A stretch of DNA of 52,667 nucleotides from an uncultured Eubacteriales bacterium (GTDB lineage Bacteria > Bacillota > Clostridia > Peptostreptococcales > Anaerovoracaceae). The notes under the pieces are model-generated. The model was given only the letters and a program-made list of their open reading frames with translations. It searched no databases and was not told the DNA's origin. Shown here piece by piece: positions 8,623 through 17,572 of the stretch. The stretch lies in the NCBI GenBank assembly GCA_900315125.1, contig OMXT01000035.1, positions 1 through 52,667 on the forward strand, read 5' to 3'. Both the position numbers and the translations under genes were made by a program. Within the stretch, counting starts at the first letter, position 1; each line of letters opens with the position of its first letter.

Positions 8623-11227
8623 CAATCATGTCCTTCAGGTCTTCTAATATGCGGATCGCCTGGGAAGGGGTGACTTCCATCAGGTCCAGTTTTCGGAGTT
8701 CTTCTATGGCTGGGTTATCCTCCGGGGCAAAGAAAGACAGCTGCTGCGGCTCGTCTTTCCGGGGAGGTGCCGAGAAAGCCTTTGTTACTGAACCGGCAGC
8801 GCCCTCCTCCTCAAGCCGCAGAAGCTTGTCCTCCGCATTGTTTAGCAGCACTGCAGGGACCCCCGCAAGCCGCGCAACATGGATCCCGTAGCTTCGGCTG
8901 GCAGAACCGGGTACGATCTTGTGCAGGAAGACGATATTCCCGTTATCCTCCGATACGTCAACATTCAGATTCTGTACCCCCCGGAGCTCCTCCTCCAGCA
9001 CGGTCAGTTCATGGTAGTGGGTTGCGAAAAGCGTGCGGATCCTGCGCTTCTCGCTGCAGAGATACTCTACAGTCGCCCACGCGATGGACAGCCCGTCGTA
9101 TGTGCTGGTTCCCCTGCCGATTTCATCAAGAATGATCAGGCTCCTGCTCCCCGCATTGCGGAGGATATACGCAAGCTCACTCATCTCAACGAAGAACGTG
9201 GACTGGCCCTGAGCAAGATTGTCCGACGCGCCGATGCGGGTGAATATGCGGTCACAGACGCCGATATGGGCGCTCTCCGCGGGCACGAAGCATCCGGTCT
9301 GTGCCATGAGGACGATCAGTGCCGTCTGCCGCATGTATGTTGACTTACCTGCCATGTTCGGTCCGGTAATGATCAGCATGCTCTGATCCTGGTCATCCAT
9401 ATAGGTATTGTTCGACACGAAGAGCCCCTGCTCCGTTGTCTGCTCGATGACAGGGTGCCTTCCTCTGCGGATATCGATGACCATGCTGCTGTCCACCGCC
9501 GGACGCACATACCCGAACCGGGTGCTGACTGCGGCGAAGGAGCACAGCACATCCAGGACGGCTATGGCAGAGGACGTCTGCTGGATCTGCCGTATATATT
9601 CCCGGATCTTATCCCGGATATCGGTGAATATCTCATACTCCAGCTTATTGATCCTCGTCTCCGCATTGAGGACCAGACCTTCTTTTTCCTTCAGCTCCGG
9701 CGTAATAAAGCGCTCGCCCCCCACCAGGGTCTGCTTGCGGATATAATCATCCGGCGCCTGATCCAGATTCGATTTGCTGATCTCAATATAATAGCCAAAA
9801 ACTTTGTTATAGCCCACTTTCAGATGCTGAATGCCAGTACGTTCCTTTTCTGAGGCTTCAAGACCGGCGATCCACGCTTTGGCATCCCGGATAGAGTCCT
9901 TCAGCTCATCCAGTTCTCCGCTGGTACCCTGCCGGATCAGACCCCCTTCTTTTACCGTATAGGGCGGTTCATCGACGATGGCTTCCGTCAGTTTTCTCAC
10001 GTCAGACAGTTCGTCGATCTGGCCGCGCATTTCTATCAGGAGCGCGCTTTCCGCATCGGACAGGCATCCGCGGATCTCGGGGAGAAGGTCGACGGACCGG
10101 CGCAATGCAACCATATCTCTGCCGTTCGCATTGCCGGAGGCGATCCTCCCTGCCAGCCGTTCAAAATCATAGACGCTGCGCAGCGCCTCTGTCAGGTCGT
10201 TCAGCGTCATGGGAGCGTCTGAAAGTTCCTGGACCGCATCAAGGCGCCGATTGATCTCATCCGGGTCATTCAGCGGTTCTCTGAGCCACTGCCGCAGCCT
10301 GCGGCCGCCCATGGCCGTCTGTGTCCGGTCAAGAACGCCCAGAAGTGACCCCTGCACTTTCTTGTCATACAGCGTCTCCGTAATTTCCAGATTCCTGATG
10401 GTCGCCCGGTCTAGGGCCATATGACTGCCGATCTCATAGTACCTGCACTGGGTCAGCTGTCCCAGATTCTGTTTCTGGGTCTCCAGCAGATAGGCAAGCA
10501 GCGCTCCCATGGTGCGGACGCAGAGATCCCGCCCTTCGATCCCCAGGGCTGTCAGGGACAGTGAGCCGAATTGCGCATGGATGGATTCCATGGCGCCCCG
10601 GACAGAATAATAGGAATCGGGCATCTCCTGAACAAAGGCATCTGTGAGGTCCCTCAGCTCTTTCTCACTGTGGAGCTGCCCCAGCTCCCGGTTGATCAGT
10701 ATCTCCCTGGGACTGATCTTTACAAGCTCATTGGTCAGATCCTCATACAGACTGGATCCGCTTGTTTTCTCTGTGAGGCAGAGTTCCCCCGTGGATATAT
10801 CGCAGTAGCAGACAGACATCCCGTTATGATCGAGCCATGCGGCGGCAAGGTAATTATTGTCCTTTTCCTTCAGGATCGTACCGGAAGTCACGGTACCGGG
10901 TGTGACGATCTGTATAACACCCCGTTTGACCATGCCCTTTGTTTCCTTCGGATCTTCCAGCTGCTCGCATACGGCGACCTTGTATCCCATGTCCACCAGT
11001 TTTTCTATATATGAATCCGCTGCATGGAACGGTATGCCGCACATGGGAGCACGTTCAGGAAGGCCGCAGCTCTTCCCCGTCAATGTCAGTTCCAGAAGAC
11101 GCGACACAAGTTTCGCATCTTCAAAAAACATCTCATAAAAGTCTCCGAGCCGAAAAAACAGTATGCAGTCCTGATACTGTTTCTTGATACTCATATACTG
11201 CTCCATCATGGGAGACAATTTCGCCAT
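8615..11227 (-). CDS. mutS: DNA mismatch recognition protein MutS
   Basis: An 870-residue MutS1. The mismatch-reading Phe-x-Glu is in the N-terminal LGDFYEMFFEDA (about 26-37). The clamp and lever domains fill the middle. The C-terminal ATPase has Walker A GPNMAGKSTYMRQ, the DEIGRGTSTYDG Walker B region and FATHYHELT. The C-terminal tail is typical of MutS1. Length is usual. An AAGGAG site lies six bases before the ATG. It is the first gene of the mutS-mutL-miaA-recombinase unit. No strong sigma-A promoter is visible in the 169 bases upstream, but that region holds an 11-base direct repeat and the terminator of the gene before. Confidence 0.97.
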   Translation of the reverse strand: MAKLSPMMEQYMSIKKQYQDCILFFRLGDFYEMFFEDAKLVSRLLELTLTGKSCGLPERAPMCGIPFHAADSYIEKLVDMGYKVAVCEQLEDPKETKGMVKRGVIQIVTPGTVTSGTILKEKDNNYLAAAWLDHNGMSVCYCDISTGELCLTEKTSGSSLYEDLTNELVKISPREILINRELGQLHSEKELRDLTDAFVQEMPDSYYSVRGAMESIHAQFGSLSLTALGIEGRDLCVRTMGALLAYLLETQKQNLGQLTQCRYYEIGSHMALDRATIRNLEITETLYDKKVQGSLLGVLDRTQTAMGGRRLRQWLREPLNDPDEINRRLDAVQELSDAPMTLNDLTEALRSVYDFERLAGRIASGNANGRDMVALRRSVDLLPEIRGCLSDAESALLIEMRGQIDELSDVRKLTEAIVDEPPYTVKEGGLIRQGTSGELDELKDSIRDAKAWIAGLEASEKERTGIQHLKVGYNKVFGYYIEISKSNLDQAPDDYIRKQTLVGGERFITPELKEKEGLVLNAETRINKLEYEIFTDIRDKIREYIRQIQQTSSAIAVLDVLCSFAAVSTRFGYVRPAVDSSMVIDIRRGRHPVIEQTTEQGLFVSNNTYMDDQDQSMLIITGPNMAGKSTYMRQTALIVLMAQTGCFVPAESAHIGVCDRIFTRIGASDNLAQGQSTFFVEMSELAYILRNAGSRSLIILDEIGRGTSTYDGLSIAWATVEYLCSEKRRIRTLFATHYHELTVLEEELRGVQNLNVDVSEDNGNIVFLHKIVPGSASRSYGIHVARLAGVPAVLLNNAEDKLLRLEEEGAAGSVTKAFSAPPRKDEPQQLSFFAPEDNPAIEELRKLDLMEVTPSQAIRILEDLKDMIDD

Positions 11228-11269
11228 TCTTTTCTCCTTGGTTCTGAAACCGGTTTTACATTTTCTGTT

Positions 11270-11297
11270 TCTGATCCGGGCGGACGTCTGATCCGGG
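11270..11297 (-). repeat. 11-base direct repeat upstream of mutS
   Basis: On the minus strand CCCGGATCAGA occurs twice (11287-11297 and 11270-11280) with six bases between, a period of 17. The nearer copy ends 43 bases before the mutS start. It could be a regulator site or a chance duplication. No inverted symmetry or poly-T suggests a terminator. Confidence 0.5.
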
Positions 11298-11346
11298 ATG
11301 GATTGCCAGTCCCGAGCAAAGCAGAAAAAGATATATTATTATTCAC

Positions 11347-11371
11347 AAAAGCCGGACCACCAGGATCCGGC
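11347..11371 (-). terminator. Intrinsic terminator after the aminotransferase gene
   Basis: On the minus strand GCCGGA and TCCGGC (11366-11371 and 11351-11356) form a GC-rich stem followed by TTTT. It lies 26 bases after the aminotransferase stop, separating that gene from mutS. Confidence 0.75.
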
Positions 11372-11396
11372 CTTGCAAAATATCAATTTACAGTAA

Positions 11397-12596
11397 TTAT
11401 TTTCCCAGCTTTTTGTTATAAGCTTCAAGACCAAGTCCCATCAGCTCTGCGGCTCTGACCAGATCTTCTTTCTTGAGGATGTAAGCGATACGGATCTCAT
11501 CCTTGCCGATGTTCGGTGTTGCATAGAATCCGCTTGCCGGTGCAAACATAACTGTCTCGCCGTTGTCCTCAAACTCTGTCAGCAGGAAGTTCAGGAAATC
11601 CTCTGCGTCGTCAACCGGGAGCTTAACGGTCATATAGAATGCTCCGCCGGGCTTCTGGCATGTTACGCCGGGGATCTTCATCAGTGCGTCATAAACCGTA
11701 TCTCTTCTGGAGCAGTACTCTGTGTTGACATCGTCATAATAGCTCTGAGGTACGCTGTACAGCGCGGCTGCTCCAACCTGGTCGATGGTGGAGGAGCACA
11801 GTCTGCCCTGTGCGATCTTCATGGCGCCGCTCATCAGGTCCGCATTCTTGGAAATGATGCAGCCGATTCTTGCTCCGCATGCAGAGAATCTCTTGGAAAT
11901 GGAGTCTACCAGAATCACTCTGTCCTCATAGCCCTTCATCTGGCCGAAGGATGCCAGCTGTCTGCCGTCATAAACGAACTCACGGTAAACCTCATCCGCA
12001 ATGATCCACAGATCATGCTCCGCAGCGAACTCACAGATGACCTGCATGTCCTCCTTAGTGAGTACGTTTCCTGTGGGGTTGCCCGGTGTAATGCATCCGA
12101 TCGCCTTGGTGTTCGGCGTCAGGCTCTTCTCGAGAAGCTCTTTCTTAGCATATGCATATCCGTCTTCCGCACTTGTTGTGATCGGAGTGATGCTGCCGCC
12201 GGCTTCCTTGGCAAACGTGTTATAGTTTGTGTAGAACGGCTCTGCCATCATTACCTGATCTCCCTCGTTCATGACACACAGGAATGCCATGAGCAGCGCT
12301 TCTGATCCGCCGGTCGTGATGATCATATCCTTGCGCTCAAGGTCAACACCGATTTTCTTGTAATATCCAATTATCGCATCCTGCAGCGACGGCAGCCCGC
12401 CGGACTCGCCGTAAGCGATGACCTTCGGCTGGTAAGCTCTGATCGCATCCATGAAAACAGCAGGCGTCTCAATATCCGGCTGTCCGATGTTCAGATGATA
12501 GACCTTCTTCCCCTCAGACTCCGCCTTGATCGCCAGCGGATTAAATTTTCTGATGGGTGAGAACTGCATCTCTGCAACTTTCTTAGAAATGTTCAT
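11397..12596 (-). CDS. Class I pyridoxal-phosphate aminotransferase (aspartate aminotransferase-like)
   Basis: A 399-residue fold-type I aminotransferase. Seen in order: NIGQPDIETP near the N-terminus, TTGGSEALL for phosphate binding, the TPGNPTGNV motif, ADEVYREFVY with the ring-binding aspartate and tyrosine, and the Schiff-base lysine in SISKRFSACGARIG, where the last arginine helps bind phosphate. The family includes aspartate, alanine and N-succinyl-diaminopimelate aminotransferases, so the amino donor is uncertain. The ATG at 12596 is chosen because AAAGGAG sits ten bases upstream; a TTG three codons earlier is too close to it. It lies 61 bases after tlyA and has its own terminator downstream. 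Confidence 0.9.
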   Translation of the reverse strand: MNISKKVAEMQFSPIRKFNPLAIKAESEGKKVYHLNIGQPDIETPAVFMDAIRAYQPKVIAYGESGGLPSLQDAIIGYYKKIGVDLERKDMIITTGGSEALLMAFLCVMNEGDQVMMAEPFYTNYNTFAKEAGGSITPITTSAEDGYAYAKKELLEKSLTPNTKAIGCITPGNPTGNVLTKEDMQVICEFAAEHDLWIIADEVYREFVYDGRQLASFGQMKGYEDRVILVDSISKRFSACGARIGCIISKNADLMSGAMKIAQGRLCSSTIDQVGAAALYSVPQSYYDDVNTEYCSRRDTVYDALMKIPGVTCQKPGGAFYMTVKLPVDDAEDFLNFLLTEFEDNGETVMFAPASGFYATPNIGKDEIRIAYILKKEDLVRAAELMGLGLEAYNKKLGK

Positions 12597-12657
12597 AACT
12601 CTCAATCTCCTTTACATATTACATTACGTGAACAGTCCTGTCCGCTTCTCTCCTTAC

Positions 12658-13470
12658 CTAACGGACGGCGAGCTCCCGATGGGCGCTCGTGACTGTTTCT
12701 TCGGCGCTAAGAGAATTATAACGCAAATTCTGATTCTTGCCAACACATAAAAGGAATTCAATATTGCCTTTTGCTCCGGTAACCGGCGACCAGGTCAGTC
12801 CCATCACAGACAGACCGTTATCCGCGGCATACCCCTCGGCTTTTTCTATAACCTGCTTATGTACCTCCGGATCCCGGACGATGCCGTTCTTTCCTACCTG
12901 CTCTCGTCCTGCTTCAAACTGGGGTTTGACAAGGCATACTATCCTCCCGCCGTCCCGGAGAAACTGTACAGCGACCGGGAGCACGAGCTTCAGGGAAATA
13001 AACGATACATCGATGCTGATAAAATCCACAGGGTCTTTGATCAGGGACGGGTCGATATATCGGATATTGCACTTTTCGATATTGACGACTCTGGGATCCG
13101 TCCGCAGCTTCCAGTCCAACTGGCCGTATCCCACGTCGACAGAGTAGACGCGGCTCGCCCCGTTCTGGAGCATGCAGTCCGTAAATCCCCCGGTAGAAGC
13201 GCCGATATCCATACAGATCTTCCCCTCAAGATCCAGACCGAATTCCTTAATGGATTTCTCCAGTTTATATCCGCCCCGGGACACATAGGGACATGTATTC
13301 CCCCGGACTTCTATGGCTGATTCCACGTCGATCTTTGTCCCAGCCTTGTCACTGCGCTGGCCGTCTACGAATACAATGCCTTCCATTATGGCTATCTTCG
13401 CCCTCTCTCTGGACTGAAAATAACCCTGCTGAACCAGCAGAACATCAAGCCTTTCCTTCAATCTTTTCAC
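12658..13470 (-). CDS. tlyA: TlyA family rRNA 2'-O-methyltransferase
   Basis: A 270-residue protein with an N-terminal S4 RNA-binding domain (RLDVLLVQQGYFQSRERAK, residues about 7-60) and an FtsJ-like methyltransferase domain. The SAM-binding loop reads DIGASTGGFTDCML, followed by VYSVDVGYGQLDW, and FISIDVSFISL is in the catalytic region. Characterised TlyA enzymes methylate C1409 of 16S and C1920 of 23S rRNA and influence capreomycin sensitivity; some are called haemolysins. The reading frame is open further upstream into dxs, but the S4 domain starts at the GTG at 13470, preceded by AGAAAGGA. This gives a 26-base overlap with the end of dxs and the usual family length. Confidence 0.9.
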   Translation of the reverse strand: MKRLKERLDVLLVQQGYFQSRERAKIAIMEGIVFVDGQRSDKAGTKIDVESAIEVRGNTCPYVSRGGYKLEKSIKEFGLDLEGKICMDIGASTGGFTDCMLQNGASRVYSVDVGYGQLDWKLRTDPRVVNIEKCNIRYIDPSLIKDPVDFISIDVSFISLKLVLPVAVQFLRDGGRIVCLVKPQFEAGREQVGKNGIVRDPEVHKQVIEKAEGYAADNGLSVMGLTWSPVTGAKGNIEFLLCVGKNQNLRYNSLSAEETVTSAHRELAVR

Positions 13471-15289
13471 GAATCCTTTCTGCAACGGACAGGGGGTCCA
13501 GTCCGTACGCCTCATAAAGATCAGCGGGGGCGCCGTGCTCAATGAACCGGTCCGGCCAGCCGAGGCGCATCGTTTCTGCTCCCGGAGACAGCTGCGCGGC
13601 GATGCGCGTTCCCACGCCTTCCGTGACATATCCATCCTCCAGCGTAACGACAAGAGGATTCCCATCGTACAAAGCCAGGTCCAGCGGTTTTACGCACTTT
13701 ACTGACACAACTCCGGCATGGATCCCCTGCTGTTCAAGAATATCCGCGGCTTCCAGAGCTGTGGCCTTCATCGCTCCTACAACCCAGATATCTGCATCCG
13801 TTCCTTCTTTCAGCCGTTCATTCTTTCCCGAGAACCGCCTGGGTTCTGCATCCTGGTCCGGGCATTCCCCCCTGGGATACCGGATCGCTGCGGGCGTGCC
13901 CAGAGAAAAGGCATAGTCCAGCATGGCTTTCAACTCGCCGCCGTCTGCAGGCGTCAGGACCGTCATGTTCGGAACAGATGACAGATAGGCAAGGTCAAGC
14001 AGACCGTGATGGGTCTCCCCGTCCGCGCCAACAATGCCCGCCCGGTCTATGGCAAAGACCACAGGAAGGTTCTGCAGGCAGACATCTTCAACGATCTGAT
14101 CATATGCCCGCTGAAGGAAGGAAGAATATATAGCCACAAGAGGTCTCATGCCGCTGCTGGCAAGTCCGGCAGCGAATGTCACGCCGTGGGCTTCTGCGAT
14201 CCCCACATCAAAGAACCGGTCCGGATATACCCTGCTGAACGGGCCCAGGCCCGTGGCATTGCCCATGGCTGCAGTAATTGCCACGATGCGCGGATCCGAA
14301 CCTGCAAGCCGCACTGCTTCTTCTCCCATGACCGCGGAATACGTGAGACCTGACTTTCTCCTCGGCTCCCCGGACTCAATATCAAAGGGCCCGATGCCGT
14401 GGAACTTGTCCGGATTCTGTTCCGCATTCCTGTACCCTTTTCCTTTTTTCGTAATAACATGGAGGAGCACCGGTCCGGAGAGTTTTTTCGTCTGCTCCAG
14501 AGCGTCGATCATCTCAGAAACGTCATGGCCGTCCACCGGGCCCAGATAGGTAAAGCCCAGCTCCTCAAATATCACGCCGTCTTTTATAACTGCATATTTC
14601 ACTTTATCTCTCGCATCGGCAAGACCCTGGGCAATGCCGCTGCCCACGTAGGGGATCTGTTTCAGCGTCTTCTTGATGCTGGCCTTCGCCTCCAGGTACT
14701 GATCGGATGTTCTCAGCTTGCCGAGATGATTAGACATGCCGCCGATATTTCGTGATATGGACATGCCGTTGTCATTGAGGATCACGATGACTTTTGACTT
14801 GGACGCCCCGATGTTGTTCAATGCTTCATAAGCCATGCCGCCGGTCATGGATCCGTCCCCGATCACGGCGATCACCTCGTGATGCTTTCCCTGCAGGTCT
14901 CTGGCCGCCGCCATGCCTGCCGCAGCGGAAAGGGATGTACTGGAATGGCCCGTCTCATACACGTCATGGACGCTCTCGCACCGTTTGGGAAATCCGCTCA
15001 TGCCCCCGGTGCACCGAAGCCGGTCAAACCGGTCCGCCCGGCCGGTCAGGATTTTGTGGACATAAGACTGATGCCCCACATCCCAGATGATCTTATCCTC
15101 CGGACTGCCGAAAACGCGGTGCAGCGCAATGGTCAGTTCAACGACGCCCAGATTGGACGCCAGATGACCTCCTGTCTCAGACACATGCTCAATGAGGAAA
15201 TCCCTGATCGCGTAAGAGAGAAGCTCCAGCTCCTCCCTGCTCATGGATTTCAGGTCTTCAGGAAAATTGTACTGCGTGAGATCTTTCAT
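13445..15289 (-). CDS. dxs: 1-deoxy-D-xylulose-5-phosphate synthase
   Basis: A 614-residue thiamine-diphosphate enzyme that condenses pyruvate with glyceraldehyde 3-phosphate, the first step of the MEP isoprenoid pathway. The cofactor motif starts at GDGSMTGGMAYEALNN and ends at the ILNDN segment. The transketolase-like pyrimidine-binding domain contains YSSFLQRAYDQI and the DRAGIVGADGETHHG region. A C-terminal transketolase domain follows. Length matches the family. The ATG has GAGG six bases upstream. It lies 30 bases after ispA, so two steps of isoprenoid synthesis share this operon. Confidence 0.97.
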   Translation of the reverse strand: MKDLTQYNFPEDLKSMSREELELLSYAIRDFLIEHVSETGGHLASNLGVVELTIALHRVFGSPEDKIIWDVGHQSYVHKILTGRADRFDRLRCTGGMSGFPKRCESVHDVYETGHSSTSLSAAAGMAAARDLQGKHHEVIAVIGDGSMTGGMAYEALNNIGASKSKVIVILNDNGMSISRNIGGMSNHLGKLRTSDQYLEAKASIKKTLKQIPYVGSGIAQGLADARDKVKYAVIKDGVIFEELGFTYLGPVDGHDVSEMIDALEQTKKLSGPVLLHVITKKGKGYRNAEQNPDKFHGIGPFDIESGEPRRKSGLTYSAVMGEEAVRLAGSDPRIVAITAAMGNATGLGPFSRVYPDRFFDVGIAEAHGVTFAAGLASSGMRPLVAIYSSFLQRAYDQIVEDVCLQNLPVVFAIDRAGIVGADGETHHGLLDLAYLSSVPNMTVLTPADGGELKAMLDYAFSLGTPAAIRYPRGECPDQDAEPRRFSGKNERLKEGTDADIWVVGAMKATALEAADILEQQGIHAGVVSVKCVKPLDLALYDGNPLVVTLEDGYVTEGVGTRIAAQLSPGAETMRLGWPDRFIEHGAPADLYEAYGLDPLSVAERIREKIEGKA

Positions 15290-15319
15290 TATCAGCCTCT
15301 TTAATCTTAAACAAATAAA

Positions 15320-16216
15320 CTAGTATGTGCGTTTTTCAAGATTCAGAACGAGTTCGCGGAAGAATATCGCATTGTCATAATAATCCGCTATGGCGTCCAC
15401 AGCGTTCTGGGTCAGTTCATGAAGCCGCTGCTGGGATGCGTCCATGCCGTTCAGCGACACATAGGTCAGTTTGTCATTCTTCGCGTCCTCTCCTGTATTC
15501 TTGCCCAGTTCCCCTGCGTTTCCCCGGACATCCAGGATATCATCGGCGATCTGGAAGGCCAGTCCCAGATTCTCCGCATAGGAAAGCATATGCTCCATCA
15601 TCTCATCATCCGCGCCGCCCAGATATAAACCGGCTTCTACCGCCGCACGAATCAGCGCTCCGGTCTTATTGAGTTGAATGTATTCCAGCAGTTCATTGGA
15701 TCCCTGCTCTGTATTTTCCGCTTCCAGATCAGCGACCTGTCCTGCCACCATGCCACCGACGCCTGCGCCCTTGGCAATGGCATAAGCCGCCTTGATCCCC
15801 CGCTTCATGGCAGCGGGATCGTCGAATACAAGAAACAGATTCTTGTACATGACCTCAAAAGCCGTATTCAGCAGACCGTCTCCTGCCAGTGTTGCGATTC
15901 CCGGGCCATAGACCATGTGATTCGTCGGTTTGCCCCGGCGCAGCTCGTCGTCATCCATGGCCGGAAGATCATCGTGGATCAGCGAATAGGTGTGGATGTA
16001 TTCCAGCGCGCAGGCATAGGGTATTGCCTTCCGGGAATCACCGCCCGCAAACTCGCAGGAAGCCAGCAGCAGGACAGGCCGCAGTCGCTTTCCGCCCGCC
16101 TGGAGACTGTACTTCATCGCCTCGTAAAGGGTACTGCTGATCGGCGCCACTGCCGGTATGCAGTCCATCAGGTGCTCGTCGATCATCTTTTTATATTCAT
16201 TATAATTTTCAATCAT
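15320..16216 (-). CDS. ispA: Farnesyl/geranyl diphosphate synthase
   Basis: A 298-residue trans-prenyltransferase that elongates DMAPP and IPP to C15 or a similar length. The substrate-binding GGKRLRP is near residues 37-43. The first aspartate-rich motif is in HDDLPAMDDDELRRG (about 86-100) and the second is the FQIADDILD segment. The C-terminus ends in a basic LEKRTY, as in bacterial IspA. Chain length cannot be settled by eye. An AGGAGG site supports the ATG. It sits between xseB and dxs, the order common in Firmicutes. Confidence 0.95.
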   Translation of the reverse strand: MIENYNEYKKMIDEHLMDCIPAVAPISSTLYEAMKYSLQAGGKRLRPVLLLASCEFAGGDSRKAIPYACALEYIHTYSLIHDDLPAMDDDELRRGKPTNHMVYGPGIATLAGDGLLNTAFEVMYKNLFLVFDDPAAMKRGIKAAYAIAKGAGVGGMVAGQVADLEAENTEQGSNELLEYIQLNKTGALIRAAVEAGLYLGGADDEMMEHMLSYAENLGLAFQIADDILDVRGNAGELGKNTGEDAKNDKLTYVSLNGMDASQQRLHELTQNAVDAIADYYDNAIFFRELVLNLEKRTY

Positions 16217-16236
16217 GACAGCCTCCTGCCCGGTCG

Positions 16237-16431
16237 TTACCGAATCTCAAACGTTTCTATCTTCTGCTTCGCATCACTGAGTATATCGCTGCAGATCTTA
16301 TAATACTTCATTCCTTCTTCATAACAGGCGATAGAATCCTGCAGATTTGTCTCCGGGGATTTTATCTTCTCTGTATATTCCCTGAGTTTTTCCATTGCCT
16401 GCTCAAAGCTGACATTTTCGCGGTCACTCAT
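16237..16431 (-). CDS. xseB: Exodeoxyribonuclease VII small subunit
   Basis: A 64-residue helical protein with the family pattern SFEQAMEKLREYTEKI, then the SPETNLQDSIACYEEGMK helix. It binds the large subunit to form exonuclease VII, which degrades single-stranded DNA. The ATG at 16431 gives the normal small size. The frame is open 17 codons further upstream, but that stretch is antiphase xseA sequence and has no family resemblance. The start overlaps the xseA stop by eight bases, so translation is probably coupled. Confidence 0.93.
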   Translation of the reverse strand: MSDRENVSFEQAMEKLREYTEKIKSPETNLQDSIACYEEGMKYYKICSDILSDAKQKIETFEIR

Positions 16432-17572
16432 TACCTTCACCTCCCCGCTCGTCGAAACGGGCCGTCGCCCATCCTTCAGCAAATGTTACTTTGTATTCCT
16501 TTCCGGCTGCAACAGCATCCGCACTGGTCACCACATGACCGCCTCCATCCTCCACGATGGCATAGCCGCTTGCCAGAATGGTCCGGGGATCATTTTCGGC
16601 AAGGACGGTCTTCAGCGATTCCACGCGGGTGCCAAGTTCCTTGATCCTGGCCCCCTCCTGGTCCTTCAGCGTCCTGGCCATGTTCTCCGCCATCATGGAG
16701 TAATACATGACCCGGTTATTCAGCTGCTGTCCCAGATCCATCTGCATTTTCTCCAGCTGCTCCCTCAGTTCACCGGTGTCCGGCACCGCCATCTGCGCCG
16801 CCGCTGTCGGTGTTTCCGCACGCCGGTCCGCCGCAAGGTCGGAAATGGACCAGTCGATCTCATGGCCTACCGCGGAGATCACGGGGATACGGGATGCATA
16901 AATGCTCCTGGCAACACATTCCTCGTTAAATGCCCACAGGTCCTCCGCCGAACCGCCGCCTCTTCCTACGATCAGCACGTCGATATCCCTGCAGTTTTCG
17001 TTAACAAAGTCTATTGAGGCGGCGATCTGCTCCGCTGCTCCCTCTCCCTGTACCGGCGTCGGGAAAACGGTAACATCGCATACATCGTTTCTTGTCCTTA
17101 TGATCTTGAGAATATCGCGTACGGCTGCTCCCGTACTTGCGGTGATCACGCCGATCTTCCGGGGAAATGCCGGAAGATCCTTCTTGTGTGCCGGATCAAA
17201 CAATCCTTCCGCGGCAAGGCGTTTTTTCATTTTCTCAAAAGCGATCGCGAGACTTCCTTCGCCTGCCGTCTCTATATGGCGGACATAAAGGGAATAAGAC
17301 CCACCCTTCTTAAAAACGCTGACGCCGCCGTTCAGTGTTACATCCATCCCGTCTGTCAGCTGAAAGTCCAGGGTCCTCACGTAGTTTGCCGGCAGGAAAC
17401 AGTTCAGCCTGCTCTGTTCATCCACCAGCGCGAAATACACGTGTCCGCTGCTGTGGTATTTTACGCCGGACGCCTCTCCGCGGACTGTGACACTGCTCAG
17501 CAGCGGATCCGTTCCTACAATACGGGCGAGATACTCATTCAGCTGTGATACAGTGATCGGTCTGACGGCCAT
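16424..17572 (-). CDS. xseA: Exodeoxyribonuclease VII large subunit
   Basis: A 382-residue large subunit. It opens with the OB-fold (RPITVSQLNEYLARI, then SGVKYHSSGHVYFALVDE) and continues into the nuclease domain, with PRKIGVITASTGAAVRDI, VGRGGGSAEDLWAFNEE and SAVGHEIDWSISDLAADRRAETPTAA split across adjacent helices. A long coiled-coil region and a short C-terminal domain follow; it is somewhat shorter than the 400-450 residues of many homologues. The ATG at 17572 has GGAGG eight bases upstream and is preferred to a TTG five codons earlier. The start overlaps the 3' end of the M22 gene by 38 bases. Confidence 0.95.
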   Translation of the reverse strand: MAVRPITVSQLNEYLARIVGTDPLLSSVTVRGEASGVKYHSSGHVYFALVDEQSRLNCFLPANYVRTLDFQLTDGMDVTLNGGVSVFKKGGSYSLYVRHIETAGEGSLAIAFEKMKKRLAAEGLFDPAHKKDLPAFPRKIGVITASTGAAVRDILKIIRTRNDVCDVTVFPTPVQGEGAAEQIAASIDFVNENCRDIDVLIVGRGGGSAEDLWAFNEECVARSIYASRIPVISAVGHEIDWSISDLAADRRAETPTAAAQMAVPDTGELREQLEKMQMDLGQQLNNRVMYYSMMAENMARTLKDQEGARIKELGTRVESLKTVLAENDPRTILASGYAIVEDGGGHVVTSADAVAAGKEYKVTFAEGWATARFDERGGEGNE

